Notes: generated from the sequence alone by a model not told the origin. DNA of 64,000 bases from Cochlodiniinecator piscidefendens (GCF_011326755.1 NZ_JAAOIE010000002.1:186001-250000); one strand, 5' to 3'. Positions 8,018 to 16,856 are shown, counted from the stretch's first letter. Numbers and translations: made by a program.

Positions 8018-9283
8018 ATGTCACAGTACTTTTCCCAATCCGTTGCTCAGACCGATCCCGTCGTCGCCCAAGCTCTAAAGAACGAAGAAACCCGCCAACA
8101 AGATCAGATCGAATTGATCGCTTCCGAAAATATCGTTAGCCGTGCGGTGCTTGAAACTTTGGGTCACGCGATGACCAACAAGACCTTGGAAGGCTATCCG
8201 GGCAATCGTTTTCACGGCGGCGGGCAGTTTGTTGATGTGGTAGAACAAGCCGCGATTGATCGTGCGAAAGAGCTTTTCAACTGCGACTATGTGAACGTGC
8301 AACCACATTCTGGTAGCCAAGCAAATCTCGCGGTTTTCTTCCTGTTGCTAAACCCTGGCGATAAGGTGTTGTCATTGGATCTGGCCGCAGGTGGGCATCT
8401 GAGCCATGGCCTGAAAGCAAACCTATCTGGCCGATGGTTTGAACCACACCACTATGGCGTCGATGGTGATAGCGAAGTCATCGATTATGATGCGCTAGAA
8501 ACCCAGGCCCAAGACATTAAACCGAAGCTGATCATCACCGGTGGGTCTGCCTATCCGCGCGAAATTAACTTTGCCCGGATGGGCGAGATTGCGAAAAAAG
8601 TTGGCGCGCATTTCCATGTTGATATGGCGCATATCGCGGGCCTTGTGGCCGCTGGCGTTCACCCAAGTCCGTTCCCACACGCCGACATCATCACTTGCAC
8701 CACCACAAAAACCTTGCGTGGACCACGCGGCGGCCTGATCTTGACCAACAACGAAGAGTTTTTCAAAAAGCTGCAATCTGCAGTTTTCCCTGGTGTTCAG
8801 GGCTCTATCCACAGTCAGGTTCTTGCTGCAAAGGCCGTATGTCTGGCGGAGGCCATGACCGATGACTTCAAAGTTTACGGGGCACAAGTGAAAGCCAACG
8901 CAGCTAAACTTGCGAAAACCATGCAAAACCGTGGCCTGCGAATTGTATCAGGTGGCACAGACACACATTTGGTTCTTGTTGATCTTAGCTCAAAGGGTAT
9001 CACTGGCAAACGCGCCGAAGTTGTCTTGGAGCGCGCTGACATCACTGCCAACAAAAACGCTATCCCAAACGACAGCCCCCGCCCACCTGAATGGGTTGGA
9101 CTGCGCCTGGGGGCCGGCGCCGCGACAACCCGTGGCATGAAAGAAGCTGAATTTGGGACTCTCGGTAACATGATCGCAGATCTAATTGAAGCCGAGGCAG
9201 CAGGCGATACAGCCGCAACAGTTTCCCGCTGCAAAGCTACAGTTGCTAAACTTTGCAAATCGTTCTCGACGTACGAGGCTTGA
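8018..9283 (+). CDS. glyA: Serine hydroxymethyltransferase
   Basis: PLP enzyme that interconverts serine and glycine with tetrahydrofolate. It has 421 residues, the usual length. Visible motifs are QIELIASENIVS, LEGYPGNRFHGG, the aldimine His/Asp segment HVDMAHIAGL, and the PLP lysine in TCTTTKTLRGPRGG. The start is ATG 8018, with CGGAG six bases upstream. An in-frame ATG at 7997 adds seven residues and is less favoured. It is divergent from a LysR regulator and is followed by a truncated dsdA. The protein differs from the glyA relic at 3738-3943 at many positions, so the two modules are not a recent duplication. Confidence 0.94.
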   Translation: MSQYFSQSVAQTDPVVAQALKNEETRQQDQIELIASENIVSRAVLETLGHAMTNKTLEGYPGNRFHGGGQFVDVVEQAAIDRAKELFNCDYVNVQPHSGSQANLAVFFLLLNPGDKVLSLDLAAGGHLSHGLKANLSGRWFEPHHYGVDGDSEVIDYDALETQAQDIKPKLIITGGSAYPREINFARMGEIAKKVGAHFHVDMAHIAGLVAAGVHPSPFPHADIITCTTTKTLRGPRGGLILTNNEEFFKKLQSAVFPGVQGSIHSQVLAAKAVCLAEAMTDDFKVYGAQVKANAAKLAKTMQNRGLRIVSGGTDTHLVLVDLSSKGITGKRAEVVLERADITANKNAIPNDSPRPPEWVGLRLGAGAATTRGMKEAEFGTLGNMIADLIEAEAAGDTAATVSRCKATVAKLCKSFSTYEA

Positions 9284-9323
9284 TATACTCCATTGCAGTT
9301 CCGCTATGGGGCTGCAAACTTAG

Positions 9324-9348
9324 CCCTGCTGGTCCTAGCCTAGCGGGG
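9324..9348 (+). promoter_or_regulatory. Hairpin between glyA and dsdA remnant
   Basis: CCCTGCT (9324-9330) pairs with AGCGGGG (9342-9348). It is the counterpart of the hairpin at 3991-4012, and pairing is kept although the bases differ. TTGCAG and CTGCAA around 9294-9318 can form a second stem just before it. It lies about 8 bases before the ATG of the dsdA remnant. Confidence 0.55.
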
Positions 9349-9355
9349 CAATTCT

Positions 9356-9595
9356 ATGTCAGCGGCGAATAACAAAGTAATCAATACACACCTAAAATTA
9401 CGCCTTGAAGCGGCAGAACCGTTGCTTAGGGCGAAGCCCAACTACACCTTATTTTTAACGGACGATATTCCCGCCCAGCCATATCAGGTGAAGGAACCCG
9501 AACATAGCTGGCGCGATATTCTCTCTGCCTGCTTTCTCTTTTCGGCTGCAGGATGCTGGCTGAGGCGCAAAAAAGAGAGGAGTTCAGAGGTTTAG
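9356..9595 (+). pseudogene. 5' remnant of a second dsdA
   Basis: The first 55 codons match the N-terminus of the intact DsdA at 4051. INTHLKLRLEAAEPLL aligns with IDTKLKSRLQAAQSLL and YQVKEPEHSWRDI with NQVKEAEQNWRDL, with 22 of 47 positions identical by hand count. After about 9520 the match ends, the frame runs into unrelated residues, and it stops at 9593-9595. The PLP lysine and the whole catalytic body are missing. The relic runs into the end of the convergent RTX gene by 4 bases. It sits behind intact glyA, the reverse of the situation at 3.7-5.3 kb. Confidence 0.85.
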
Positions 9596-10563
9596 GAAAA
9601 CTGCTCAAGAAGCACTTGAGACGCATCCAATTGACCTGCCGCGCCATACACGCGTACCATATCAACCCCATCTATGGAAACAACAGCATGAGGACCATCA
9701 TCGGTCACAGCAATCGTTGGCGGACCGTCGACGGCATTATACGTGAACGAGATGTGATCTTCATCGGGGTTATAATCTTCTACGATGACTTCGTTGCCAG
9801 ATTGATTGGTGGACAGAATGAAGGTGTCCGCCCCGAGGCCACCGTTACCTATATCGCCCGCACCGAGCTGTAAAACATCATTTCCAGCGCCGCCTGAAAG
9901 TGAATCAGCACCAGTTTCACGCATGACTGTAAGGTCAGTATCGACACCATCAAACATAGGGTGCTCTAGGATTTCAGCCTCAGTGCGTCCGGTAAAAAAG
10001 TCAGGGTCGGTTTCCACGAGTTCCTTTAATGTCGAAAAGAAATCTGCGGAAACGTCTGCTCCGTTGTCCCCGTTGGTATTATCAATATCGGTCATGAACC
10101 CACCGGTAAGTGTATCGTTCCCGTCTCCTCCGAGGAGTGTGTCGCTGCCATTTCCGCCAACTAGAATGTCATTGTGGGTTCCGCCGGCGATGACATCATC
10201 CCCCGCATTGCCAAATAAGACATCTGCACCGTGGCCGCCGGTGACTTGATCGTTTCCGGTACCACCGCCAAGAATGTCGTCTCCGGCTCCACCTTCTAGG
10301 GTGTCGTTGCCCGCATCACCTTCGATCATGTCCGTGCCATTTCCGCCATCGATGAGGTCATTTCCAAATTGACCAAAGAGATCATCTGCGCTGTCTCCCC
10401 CCGCGATAATATCATTTCCGGGAGTGCCCGCGGAGGTGTTTCCACCCTGCGTAACATCAGGGTCAGCGGTGGGATTGTCACTGTCGTGTGAGGAAGAGTC
10501 TTCGCCACTAAAAATTTCGTACATCCCCAAACTTAGGGCAAGCGTCAAAAAGGCCGCAAACAT
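9592..10563 (-). CDS. RTX repeat protein with N-terminal membrane segment
   Basis: A 323-residue acidic protein. Residues 2-18 are a hydrophobic segment (MFAAFLTLALSLGMYEIF). An acidic Ser/Asp linker follows, then about a dozen GGxGxDxL-type nonapeptide repeats at 47-155 (GGAGDDILGG, GGDGNDTLTGG). An unusual non-repeat insertion occupies 156-217 with FFSTLKELVETDPDFF, then two more repeats at 218-245. A C-terminal beta domain (VIVEDYNPDEDHISF) resembles the end of other RTX proteins. Such proteins with a short leading transmembrane segment recur in Roseobacters. Surface anchoring is inference. A 19-base palindrome lies 68 bases upstream. Confidence 0.83.
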   Translation of the reverse strand: MFAAFLTLALSLGMYEIFSGEDSSSHDSDNPTADPDVTQGGNTSAGTPGNDIIAGGDSADDLFGQFGNDLIDGGNGTDMIEGDAGNDTLEGGAGDDILGGGTGNDQVTGGHGADVLFGNAGDDVIAGGTHNDILVGGNGSDTLLGGDGNDTLTGGFMTDIDNTNGDNGADVSADFFSTLKELVETDPDFFTGRTEAEILEHPMFDGVDTDLTVMRETGADSLSGGAGNDVLQLGAGDIGNGGLGADTFILSTNQSGNEVIVEDYNPDEDHISFTYNAVDGPPTIAVTDDGPHAVVSIDGVDMVRVYGAAGQLDASQVLLEQFS

Positions 10564-11017
10564 ACTGTAATCCTTTGATTTTTATAGGTCTCAATGCATG
10601 GTATGAACTCTAGAAATGATAGAGTATCTGACTCACCTTTAAGGTGAGTGGTGCGGCGTTAATTTGTCAAAATTGGGATAAATTAAGGCATTGTTTAATT
10701 AAATTTGGACTTAGGCAGTGATTTTGTATTCTGACAACTAAATGTCCAAAACCGCCACCAGATCAGTTCAACTTTGAAGAATGTCTCAAAGCCAAGCTAT
10801 CGTAGCAATTAACGGCGGTGTCGGGCTGAGAACAGCCATCGGCAGCTTTGGGCAGATAGCGACATTTGCAAAGTCCCTCACGGGCCAGAACTGACATTGA
10901 TGGCCTTTACGACAACGGCGCTGTCGAGCCCAAAATGCTCGATGCTGCGATATACAATCTGCTTCTACGGTGTGTTCCGATCACAGCTTGCGTGTCTGGT
11001 AACCGGAACAGCAGTAT
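10564..11017. other. Intergenic region of about 450 bp, no gene recognised
   Basis: It contains the promoter side of the RTX gene, with AT-rich sequence from 10660 to 10740 and the palindrome at 10631-10649. From about 10770 to 11017 the composition is coding-like (GC richer), but no frame gives a recognisable protein. It may be decayed sequence. Confidence 0.5.
10631..10649. promoter_or_regulatory. 19-base palindrome upstream of RTX gene
   Basis: ACTCACCTT, one base, AAGGTGAGT: perfect 9-base arms around a single central T, 68 bases upstream of the RTX start on the minus strand. The symmetry suits binding by a dimeric regulator. No terminator U-run follows in either direction. Confidence 0.55.
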
Positions 11018-11778
11018 CTAATTCAAAGAGGCAAACTTCCCTTTGAGGTCAGACATCGTGGTGAAGTATGGGCCGGGGCCATAGCTGGCTCTGGACACGC
11101 CAATATCCGCTACATCTCGAATAGATGTCAGATCACCCATCATCATTACGTTCACTGGGAGGCTCACAGTATCCACGGCCTTTCTATCAACGTTTGATCG
11201 GTAAGCCCCGGAACAAAGAACCCATCAGCACCAGCGTCTTTGTAGGCGGCTTCACGTTCGATGGCTTCGTCAAAAAGCGCTTTATGTGTTGAAGGGTCAG
11301 TTCCCAGGAACAAGTCCGTTCGCGCATTGATAAACAGGTCGACCCCTTCTTCGTTTGCCGCGCGACGCACCGAGCTAATCCGTTCGACCTGATCTTGGAT
11401 CGTATAAAAACCTTCGCCTTGTACGATCCGATCCTCGAAATTAATGCCAATTGCACCAGCTTGAATGATCCGACGTACGTTTTCTGTAATCTGCCCTGGA
11501 GCAGCAGCGTATCCGCCTTCAAAGTCTACAGTGAGGGGTAGGTCTACAGTTGTTGTAATGCGCTCAACGAGCTGCACGACCAGGTCCAATGGAATATCTT
11601 CACCGTCATCAAACCCGTGCGCAGCCGCCATCGACCAACTGCCAGTCGCGTTTGCCTTAGCACCAGCCTCGGCCAAAGCTTTCGCGCCACCGGCGTCCCA
11701 TATATTGTAGAGGACAAGCGGATCGCCCTTTACGTGAAGCGCCTTGAATTGCTTCGCTTTGGTTAGTTGGTCTGTCAT
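11018..11778 (-). pseudogene. Isocitrate lyase/PEP mutase family protein, frameshifted
   Basis: From ATG 11778 the protein reads MTDQLTKAKQFKALHV, then LYNIWDAGGAKALAEAGA, VDFEGGYA, GINFEDRIV and INARTD, all typical of the PEP mutase/isocitrate lyase superfamily (C-C bond-cleaving TIM barrels). At about 11183 the frame breaks after GLTDQTLIE and terminates at 11164. A one-base shift restores a family-like C-terminus (VSLPVNVMMMGDLTSIRDVA, then RASYGPGPYFTTMSDL) ending at 11018. So the gene has a one-base deletion, or the assembly has an error. Its ATG overlaps the stop of the ada C-terminal part (ATGA), indicating an ada-coupled operon. The exact substrate is unknown. Confidence 0.82.
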
Positions 11779-12530
11779 TGTGCATTTTCCTTGGAGATTG
11801 TCCGGTAGTGTCTCTCGATTTCGAGAAGCTTTTGTTTGCGCCAAAGACCTCCGCCATAGCCGGTCAGTGATCCATCCGCGCCGATAACCCGATGGCAAGG
11901 CACGACAAGCGCGATCTGATTGGCTCCATTGGCCCGCGCGACCGCACGTGTGGCCGACGGGCGTCCGATGCGTTTGGCGATTTCCGAGTAACTGCGTGTC
12001 TGTCCAGGCGGAATCAGCTTCAATTCGTTCCAAACACTTTGAGAGAAGGCAGACCCTCCATACGCCAAGGGCGTCGAGAAATTAGCCGATGTCCCGTCAA
12101 AGAAAGCATCCAGTTCGTCCTTTATTTGCGCGCCAAGCTGGGTTTTGCCGATCCCAATCTTGCCTTTGGCAGAGATGTCCAGCTTCCCAAGTTCCGTTTT
12201 CAAGGCCTTTCGATCCACGAATTCAAGAAGGTGCATCTGGGACTTGCTGCAAACGGTGATCATGGAGCCAAGCGGTGTTTCGATCCAATCGGCATGAAGG
12301 ATAGGTGCGCTGTCTAATTTACCCGGGGCACGTCCCAGCAGTTTGGCAAATGACGCTCGAAATGCGCTGGCGGATTCGAATCCGGCATCAATTTGGGCGT
12401 CAATTATTTTGCCCCCATCCGAAATTGTCTCAAACCCGTCCCGGATTCTACGCTGCCGCGCCATCTCAAGGAACGTCATCCCGAATTGCCGCTTAAAACT
12501 CCTCCTTACCGTCGAAAGATCGAATCCCAT
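11775..12530 (-). CDS. ada: Ada C-terminal part: AraC-like helix and O6-methylguanine-DNA methyltransferase
   Basis: This 251-residue piece carries the Ada HTH remnant (MGFDLSTVRRSFKRQFGMTF) and the suicidal alkyl-acceptor domain. That domain has LVVPCHRVIGADGSLTGYGG, with the PCHR acceptor Cys, preceded by PPGQTRSYSEIAKRIG. It would repair O6-methylguanine. It is in the same frame as the Ada N-terminal piece at 12558-12848, and a single TAA at 12558-12560 separates them. Only 9 codons lie between that stop and this ATG. Re-initiation there could give a separate Ogt-like protein, but the ATG has a poor ribosome site. Its stop overlaps the ATG of the next gene. Confidence 0.85.
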   Translation of the reverse strand: MGFDLSTVRRSFKRQFGMTFLEMARQRRIRDGFETISDGGKIIDAQIDAGFESASAFRASFAKLLGRAPGKLDSAPILHADWIETPLGSMITVCSKSQMHLLEFVDRKALKTELGKLDISAKGKIGIGKTQLGAQIKDELDAFFDGTSANFSTPLAYGGSAFSQSVWNELKLIPPGQTRSYSEIAKRIGRPSATRAVARANGANQIALVVPCHRVIGADGSLTGYGGGLWRKQKLLEIERHYRTISKENAQ

Positions 12531-12557
12531 GCGAACAATGTCATTCTCGGACCAGCG

Positions 12558-12848
12558 TTACTCAGGGCGTTCATCCAGAGCAGCAAGGAGCGCGGCGATA
12601 GTCGGATCTGCAGCCGCCATCGGTTGAAGAGGATGGCACCGTTTGCAGGCGCGAAAGCCTGCCTCTAAGCACTCTCCAACAGACGCATAGAATGTACAAT
12701 TCTCCGACTTGGGTTTGCGCGCCGGACAAGTCAGCCGACAGAAAACACCGGTGGTCGAAACCCCAACATATGCTTGCCCGTCATAGGCTGCGTCGCGGTC
12801 TAAAAGCGCTTGATAAAGCGTATCATGGTCTGGAAGGTTGAATAACAT
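12558..12848 (-). CDS. ada: Ada N-terminal part: zinc/methylphosphotriester domain, cut by nonsense codon
   Basis: This 96-residue piece is the N-terminal domain of the adaptive-response protein. It keeps the four zinc-ligand cysteines in TTGVFCRLTCPARKP and FRACKRCHP, one of which accepts methyl groups from DNA phosphotriesters in known Ada proteins. It ends at TAA 12558-12560 after LLAALDERPE. The next codons (RWSENDIVRMGFDLSTV) continue Ada in the same frame, so one substitution has split the gene. Without linkage to the HTH and Ogt parts, methylation-dependent activation of transcription should be lost. A sequencing error is possible. Confidence 0.85.
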   Translation of the reverse strand: MLFNLPDHDTLYQALLDRDAAYDGQAYVGVSTTGVFCRLTCPARKPKSENCTFYASVGECLEAGFRACKRCHPLQPMAAADPTIAALLAALDERPE

Positions 12849-13459
12849 GTTCGAACCTTAGCAGTCAGAACAGCTATGTGCCGCCGGAAATCAGGCGTCT
12901 ATTCTTTTTTGCAGACACCGGCACGGCTGCAGCGAAAGCGCGCTAAGTCCACACCGCCGAAACTCGGGCATGTTGTGACCAGTGAAAACGTCCAGCCCTA
13001 AACCCTTATCAATGATTACGAAGTGGAATTCATTACTATTGAGCTCCCTATCATTGTGGCCTCCCCGGACAAGAAAACCACCGATGAACTGTTGATGGGT
13101 CTGTCCCAAGGTCACCTTGGCGAGTTACGAGCGACGCAATCAATTCGCCGCTCATTCCAAACCGCATTCGTATCCCTGATGCTTTGCGCGACATTGGCAA
13201 TGTTCGCAGCTCCGCAGTTGAGGATATCCAGATCGGCCTAGCGGGGAGTTCCTGCCGAAGGGGGGAAGCGGCCCGCGCGTCATGGAAAGACGCCAATATC
13301 GAAGTGAGAAAAATGGTTGAAGGGGTCACGGTGGGGTGATTTACAAAGCTTATGCAACTTTAAGGTATTAACTTTCAATCAATTTGTTAAAAAATCATCC
13401 AAAGCTCTCCAAAAGGAAGAGTTGTTGTTAAGAGGTGAAACCATGCCAACCTGAGCAAT
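12849..13459. other. Intergenic region of about 610 bp, no gene recognised
   Basis: Several short open frames exist (for example + strand 13023-13241), but none shows a recognisable domain or convincing ribosome site. The 13030-13340 stretch has coding-like composition and may be decayed sequence. The last 100 bases are AT-rich and probably hold the promoter side of the glycosidase-like gene. Confidence 0.45.
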
Positions 13460-16036
13460 GTGATTGACGCTGTAGGTACAAACCTCATTCGTTTTCCTGG
13501 CGGAACCCTTAGTGAAACGCATTTTGATCCGGCCAACCCAAATCCTGGGCCCAACGCGCACCTGACCCGGATAACTGATTTTCTGGACTATTGTTCTGAA
13601 ACTGGCAGCGATGCTGTAATCGTACTGCCGACCTATAAATACTTTGACCCTAACACCGGCGACATAACGGCATCAGCAGAAGCTGAGATAACAGCATTTA
13701 TTAAAAACCTCGTTGAACATAGCTATGAAACTAACCCCTCCTCGGGTTCAGTACAAATCGCGGCAATTGAAATTGGTAACGAATATTACCTTACAAAAAA
13801 AAATGCAGATGGCACGCGGGAAAATGTCTACGACTGGACTGCCGAAGAATTCGGGGGCTTGTCCGTCAAAATCGCCAAATTTGTTCAAGATGCAATAGAA
13901 ACATACGCCACCTCTGGCGATCCTAGTCCAAAAATTTTTGCACAAGCAGGTAAAACAGATGAGGATGATCAAGCAATAAGAGATGAATTCGCCGATGATA
14001 TGGGCACGATCGACGGGCTTATTTTTCACCAGTATTCTACAGAAGCAAACGACACGGGCGCAGGTACTCAGGATAGGATAAATAGGATCAACGACAATTG
14101 GGATGTCGATGACAACGAGTTAGAGTTGCTGGTTTCAGAATGGAATGTGGACGAAAATAGAAATGGCGATGAAGACAACTCTGTCAACTCTGGTTTAGAA
14201 CGCAGCGGTGGGTTGATGCGCACCTTCTATGAGATGGCCAGAGGGGGCGTGGATATGGCAACCATCTGGGCTGCTGAGAACGCGAAATCCCGTGCTGTTT
14301 TGGGGCGGGATGACGATGGCCCCAATCTGCTTACCCCTACAGGGCAACTGTTTAGGATGTTGTCCGAAAACCTTCGGGGCACGCAAATCGCTGATACAGC
14401 GAATGGGATCCGCCTAGTAGACGGGGATGATGATCTTGGATATGAAATGGTCTTTGAGGGCGAAGGTCGCACAGTGGTCTATTTTGTATCCACTTCTGCT
14501 TGCGAGTTCACTTTAAATCCAGATTTCACCGACCTGATGGGTGACAATATTCATGTGCACACAACCATACTTGGTGCCCCCAATGGGACAGATCCAGATG
14601 ATCCAGATATTCAAGGGCGTTTAACCCATCCAACGACCAGTTCACTACATGGCAATGATGGAACATTTGATATCACAATCAACCCTTTCGAGCTTGTTCA
14701 AATCGTGTTCACCGACCTCAGCATGTCAGATGGAGTGACATTATATGGTGACGACCAAAATAATGTAAGTGATACACTTATTGGCTCAGCGGAAGCGGAT
14801 GTTATTTCAGGAATGGGCGGGAATGACCGCATAAAAGGCGAAGGAGGCGCGGACACAATCGATGGCGGCGCCGGGACCGACCGTGTATTCTTCGACACCA
14901 ACCGCACCAATGCGGTTATTAATACGAATGCCGACCTTGGCGCAACGACTGTGACCATAAATGGGGTGACCTCGGTCCTGTTTGATGTCGAAGAATTAAA
15001 ATTTAATGATCAGCTCGTGGTGTTAGGTAGCAGCAGCACAGCGCCTATGGTGACGCTTGATGATTATACTTTTGGAATCGACGGGTGGGGGCGTGTTGGC
15101 CTCGATGTTGTCTATACTGGTGTCAACGATGCTGTTTCATATGAGATCAGAGATACATCCGGAAATCACAGTTTTTGGTTGGAAGGCGCTGACAATGAAG
15201 ACACGTCAGATGGTTTGGTCTTTAACGCTGACGAACTCTCCGACTTATGGGTTCAGGGCGAAAGCAGCGCGGGTACCCAAACCCTAAGCATTCGCGCATG
15301 GGATGGCAGCAACTGGAGCGCTTGGGATGATTTTGACGTCACAACACGCGCAACTAATTCAGCCCCAGTCATAACGCATGATAATATTACGCTTGATCCA
15401 GGTGACTGGAGTAATGTTGGTCTTAGCATGAGCTACAGCGACGCCGATGGGGACACGGCTTATCGGTATGAAATCTGGGACAACTCGGGCGAAAATAGCT
15501 TCTGGGTCCAGTATCAATCATATGTGGACGCATCAGGTGGCTATGTTCTAACCAGAGAGCAACTTGATGGTCTTTGGGTCGAAGGTGCCGCAGAAGGCGG
15601 TAATCAAACCCTATCTATTCAGGTTCATGACGGTATTTCTTGGAGCGCGTGGGATGATTTTGTTCTCACCACAACGGGTGCAGGTAACATCGCACCAATT
15701 GCGATGATTGATGATCTCACGCTTGGAGCGAACGGCGTAACCAGTGTTGGCGGTATTCTATCCTATAGCGATAATGACTCCGCCACCCAATATGAAGTCT
15801 GGGATGACGCGGGCGGTGATAACTTTATCCTGAACGGGACTGCTGTGAATGCGGATACAGGTTATGTTCTGAGCGCAGGTGATCTCAGTAATTTGCAACT
15901 GCACGGAGACAGTTCCGGCAGCACGCAAACCCTCTGGATCCGCGCGCATGACGGCACGGGATGGAGCACTTGGGACTCATTTGTGTTGACCACTGCGGAT
16001 TCTCAATCTGCGAATGACGATGGGCTAATAATTTAG
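13460..16036 (+). CDS. Glycosidase-like RTX protein with three C-terminal repeats, apparently 5' truncated
   Basis: An 858-residue protein read from GTG 13460. Residues 1-330 resemble a clan GH-A glycosidase barrel: NLIRFPGGTLSE, a likely acid/base Glu108 in IEIGNEYY and a likely nucleophile Glu227 in LLVSEWNV. Residues 443-478 are RTX nonapeptides (GMGGNDRIKGEGGADTIDGG). Residues 528-631, 635-738 and 745-845 are three related repeats, each ending like TQTLSIRAWDG and WSAWDDF. The frame is open upstream to TGA 13436, adding family-like residues ANLSNV, so the natural N-terminus seems lost or frameshifted. Nearby AGAGGTGAAACCATG at 13442 leads to TGA after three codons. Export by type I secretion and polysaccharide hydrolysis are inference. 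Confidence 0.75.
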   Translation: MIDAVGTNLIRFPGGTLSETHFDPANPNPGPNAHLTRITDFLDYCSETGSDAVIVLPTYKYFDPNTGDITASAEAEITAFIKNLVEHSYETNPSSGSVQIAAIEIGNEYYLTKKNADGTRENVYDWTAEEFGGLSVKIAKFVQDAIETYATSGDPSPKIFAQAGKTDEDDQAIRDEFADDMGTIDGLIFHQYSTEANDTGAGTQDRINRINDNWDVDDNELELLVSEWNVDENRNGDEDNSVNSGLERSGGLMRTFYEMARGGVDMATIWAAENAKSRAVLGRDDDGPNLLTPTGQLFRMLSENLRGTQIADTANGIRLVDGDDDLGYEMVFEGEGRTVVYFVSTSACEFTLNPDFTDLMGDNIHVHTTILGAPNGTDPDDPDIQGRLTHPTTSSLHGNDGTFDITINPFELVQIVFTDLSMSDGVTLYGDDQNNVSDTLIGSAEADVISGMGGNDRIKGEGGADTIDGGAGTDRVFFDTNRTNAVINTNADLGATTVTINGVTSVLFDVEELKFNDQLVVLGSSSTAPMVTLDDYTFGIDGWGRVGLDVVYTGVNDAVSYEIRDTSGNHSFWLEGADNEDTSDGLVFNADELSDLWVQGESSAGTQTLSIRAWDGSNWSAWDDFDVTTRATNSAPVITHDNITLDPGDWSNVGLSMSYSDADGDTAYRYEIWDNSGENSFWVQYQSYVDASGGYVLTREQLDGLWVEGAAEGGNQTLSIQVHDGISWSAWDDFVLTTTGAGNIAPIAMIDDLTLGANGVTSVGGILSYSDNDSATQYEVWDDAGGDNFILNGTAVNADTGYVLSAGDLSNLQLHGDSSGSTQTLWIRAHDGTGWSTWDSFVLTTADSQSANDDGLII

Positions 16037-16856
16037 GCAAAGCTTCCAAGTTTGAACCCTCTTGAGCAAGCCATTTATTGGCCTGCTCAAATTAGTGAAT
16101 AGTATGGGGTTTCCCCCCTGAATGGCCCGGCGTGTTTGCCTTCTAGTCTTTCAATTCATTTAGGCGGCCTTTCTTTTGCAAAGCACCGCCCAACAGGTAT
16201 TGCGCAACAATTGTCCTTGCCGCTCATTGGGATTTGGAAGTTGCATTTTGACGGGCCCGGTTGAGACACGTGAGAGGAATATTGGGGACCTTAATCCGTA
16301 TGGTAAATTCGGTTGACGCAAGGCCGCAGCCATATCCAATGATCCTATCGCCAAGTCGCGTTTTATGCGGTTGATTATCCGGCGGGACGGCGCTCTTTCT
16401 CGACGTCTTCGTACGAACCAGACATCGGATCATCGTGCACCCTCTCGGGACATTGCGGTGTGATGCCCTGCTGGGCAATGAATAACGAATTCACTCTGCA
16501 GTTTGGACCACATAGGCAGGGTAAACCAAATAACGGTTTGTCGTGTCATTAATCACCAGATGATGGAAACGGTGCATTTCATCCGATCCCAATGCAATAC
16601 CCCCGAAATGCTACGACACTTGCTCAGGGGATACAAAATAGATACAATTCAAAGCGTGTACCTGCTCGAAAAACTATTTTTAACGATCAAGCCCTAAAGT
16701 TATGTTGTGTACCTGTGGTTGGAGTGGAAACGAAAATGAGTGAGAATAAGGCATTTTGCCATAGTCTTAGATCTAACAATTGCGGCTTAGTAAAAGCTGC
16801 ACTGCAAAGAACAATCACCGAGGCGATGTTGCCATTCGGACATCGGAGATAGTTCA
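16037..16856. other. Intergenic region of about 820 bp, no gene recognised
   Basis: A stem-loop follows the glycosidase-like gene (16062-16090). Short frames on both strands (for example minus 16224-16478) show no recognisable domain. The 16600-16850 part is AT-rich and presumably holds the promoter of the Hint gene. Confidence 0.45.
16062..16090 (+). terminator. Stem-loop after the glycosidase-like gene
   Basis: TTGAGCA and GCC pair with GGC and TGCTCAA around ATTTATT with one mismatch, 26 bases after the stop codon. The downstream run is only ATTAG, so termination would be weak. It may instead protect the transcript end. Confidence 0.5.

Noticed and set aside
9806-10249. 147-residue frame on the plus strand, rich in Pro and Ser
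   Set aside because: It is the reverse reading of RTX glycine/aspartate repeats, which gives Pro/Ser-rich shadows.
10090-10430. Regular short DNA repeats resembling a repeat array
   Set aside because: They encode RTX nonapeptides in frame, with no unique spacers, so they are not a CRISPR array.
12558-12560. Readthrough or recoding at the ada stop
   Set aside because: The codon is TAA, not TGA, and no downstream stem was noticed, so a plain nonsense mutation is simpler.
16224-16478. Possible transposase remnant on the minus strand
   Set aside because: The translation is Arg/Cys-rich but has no DDE, DEDD or recombinase motif that I can point to.
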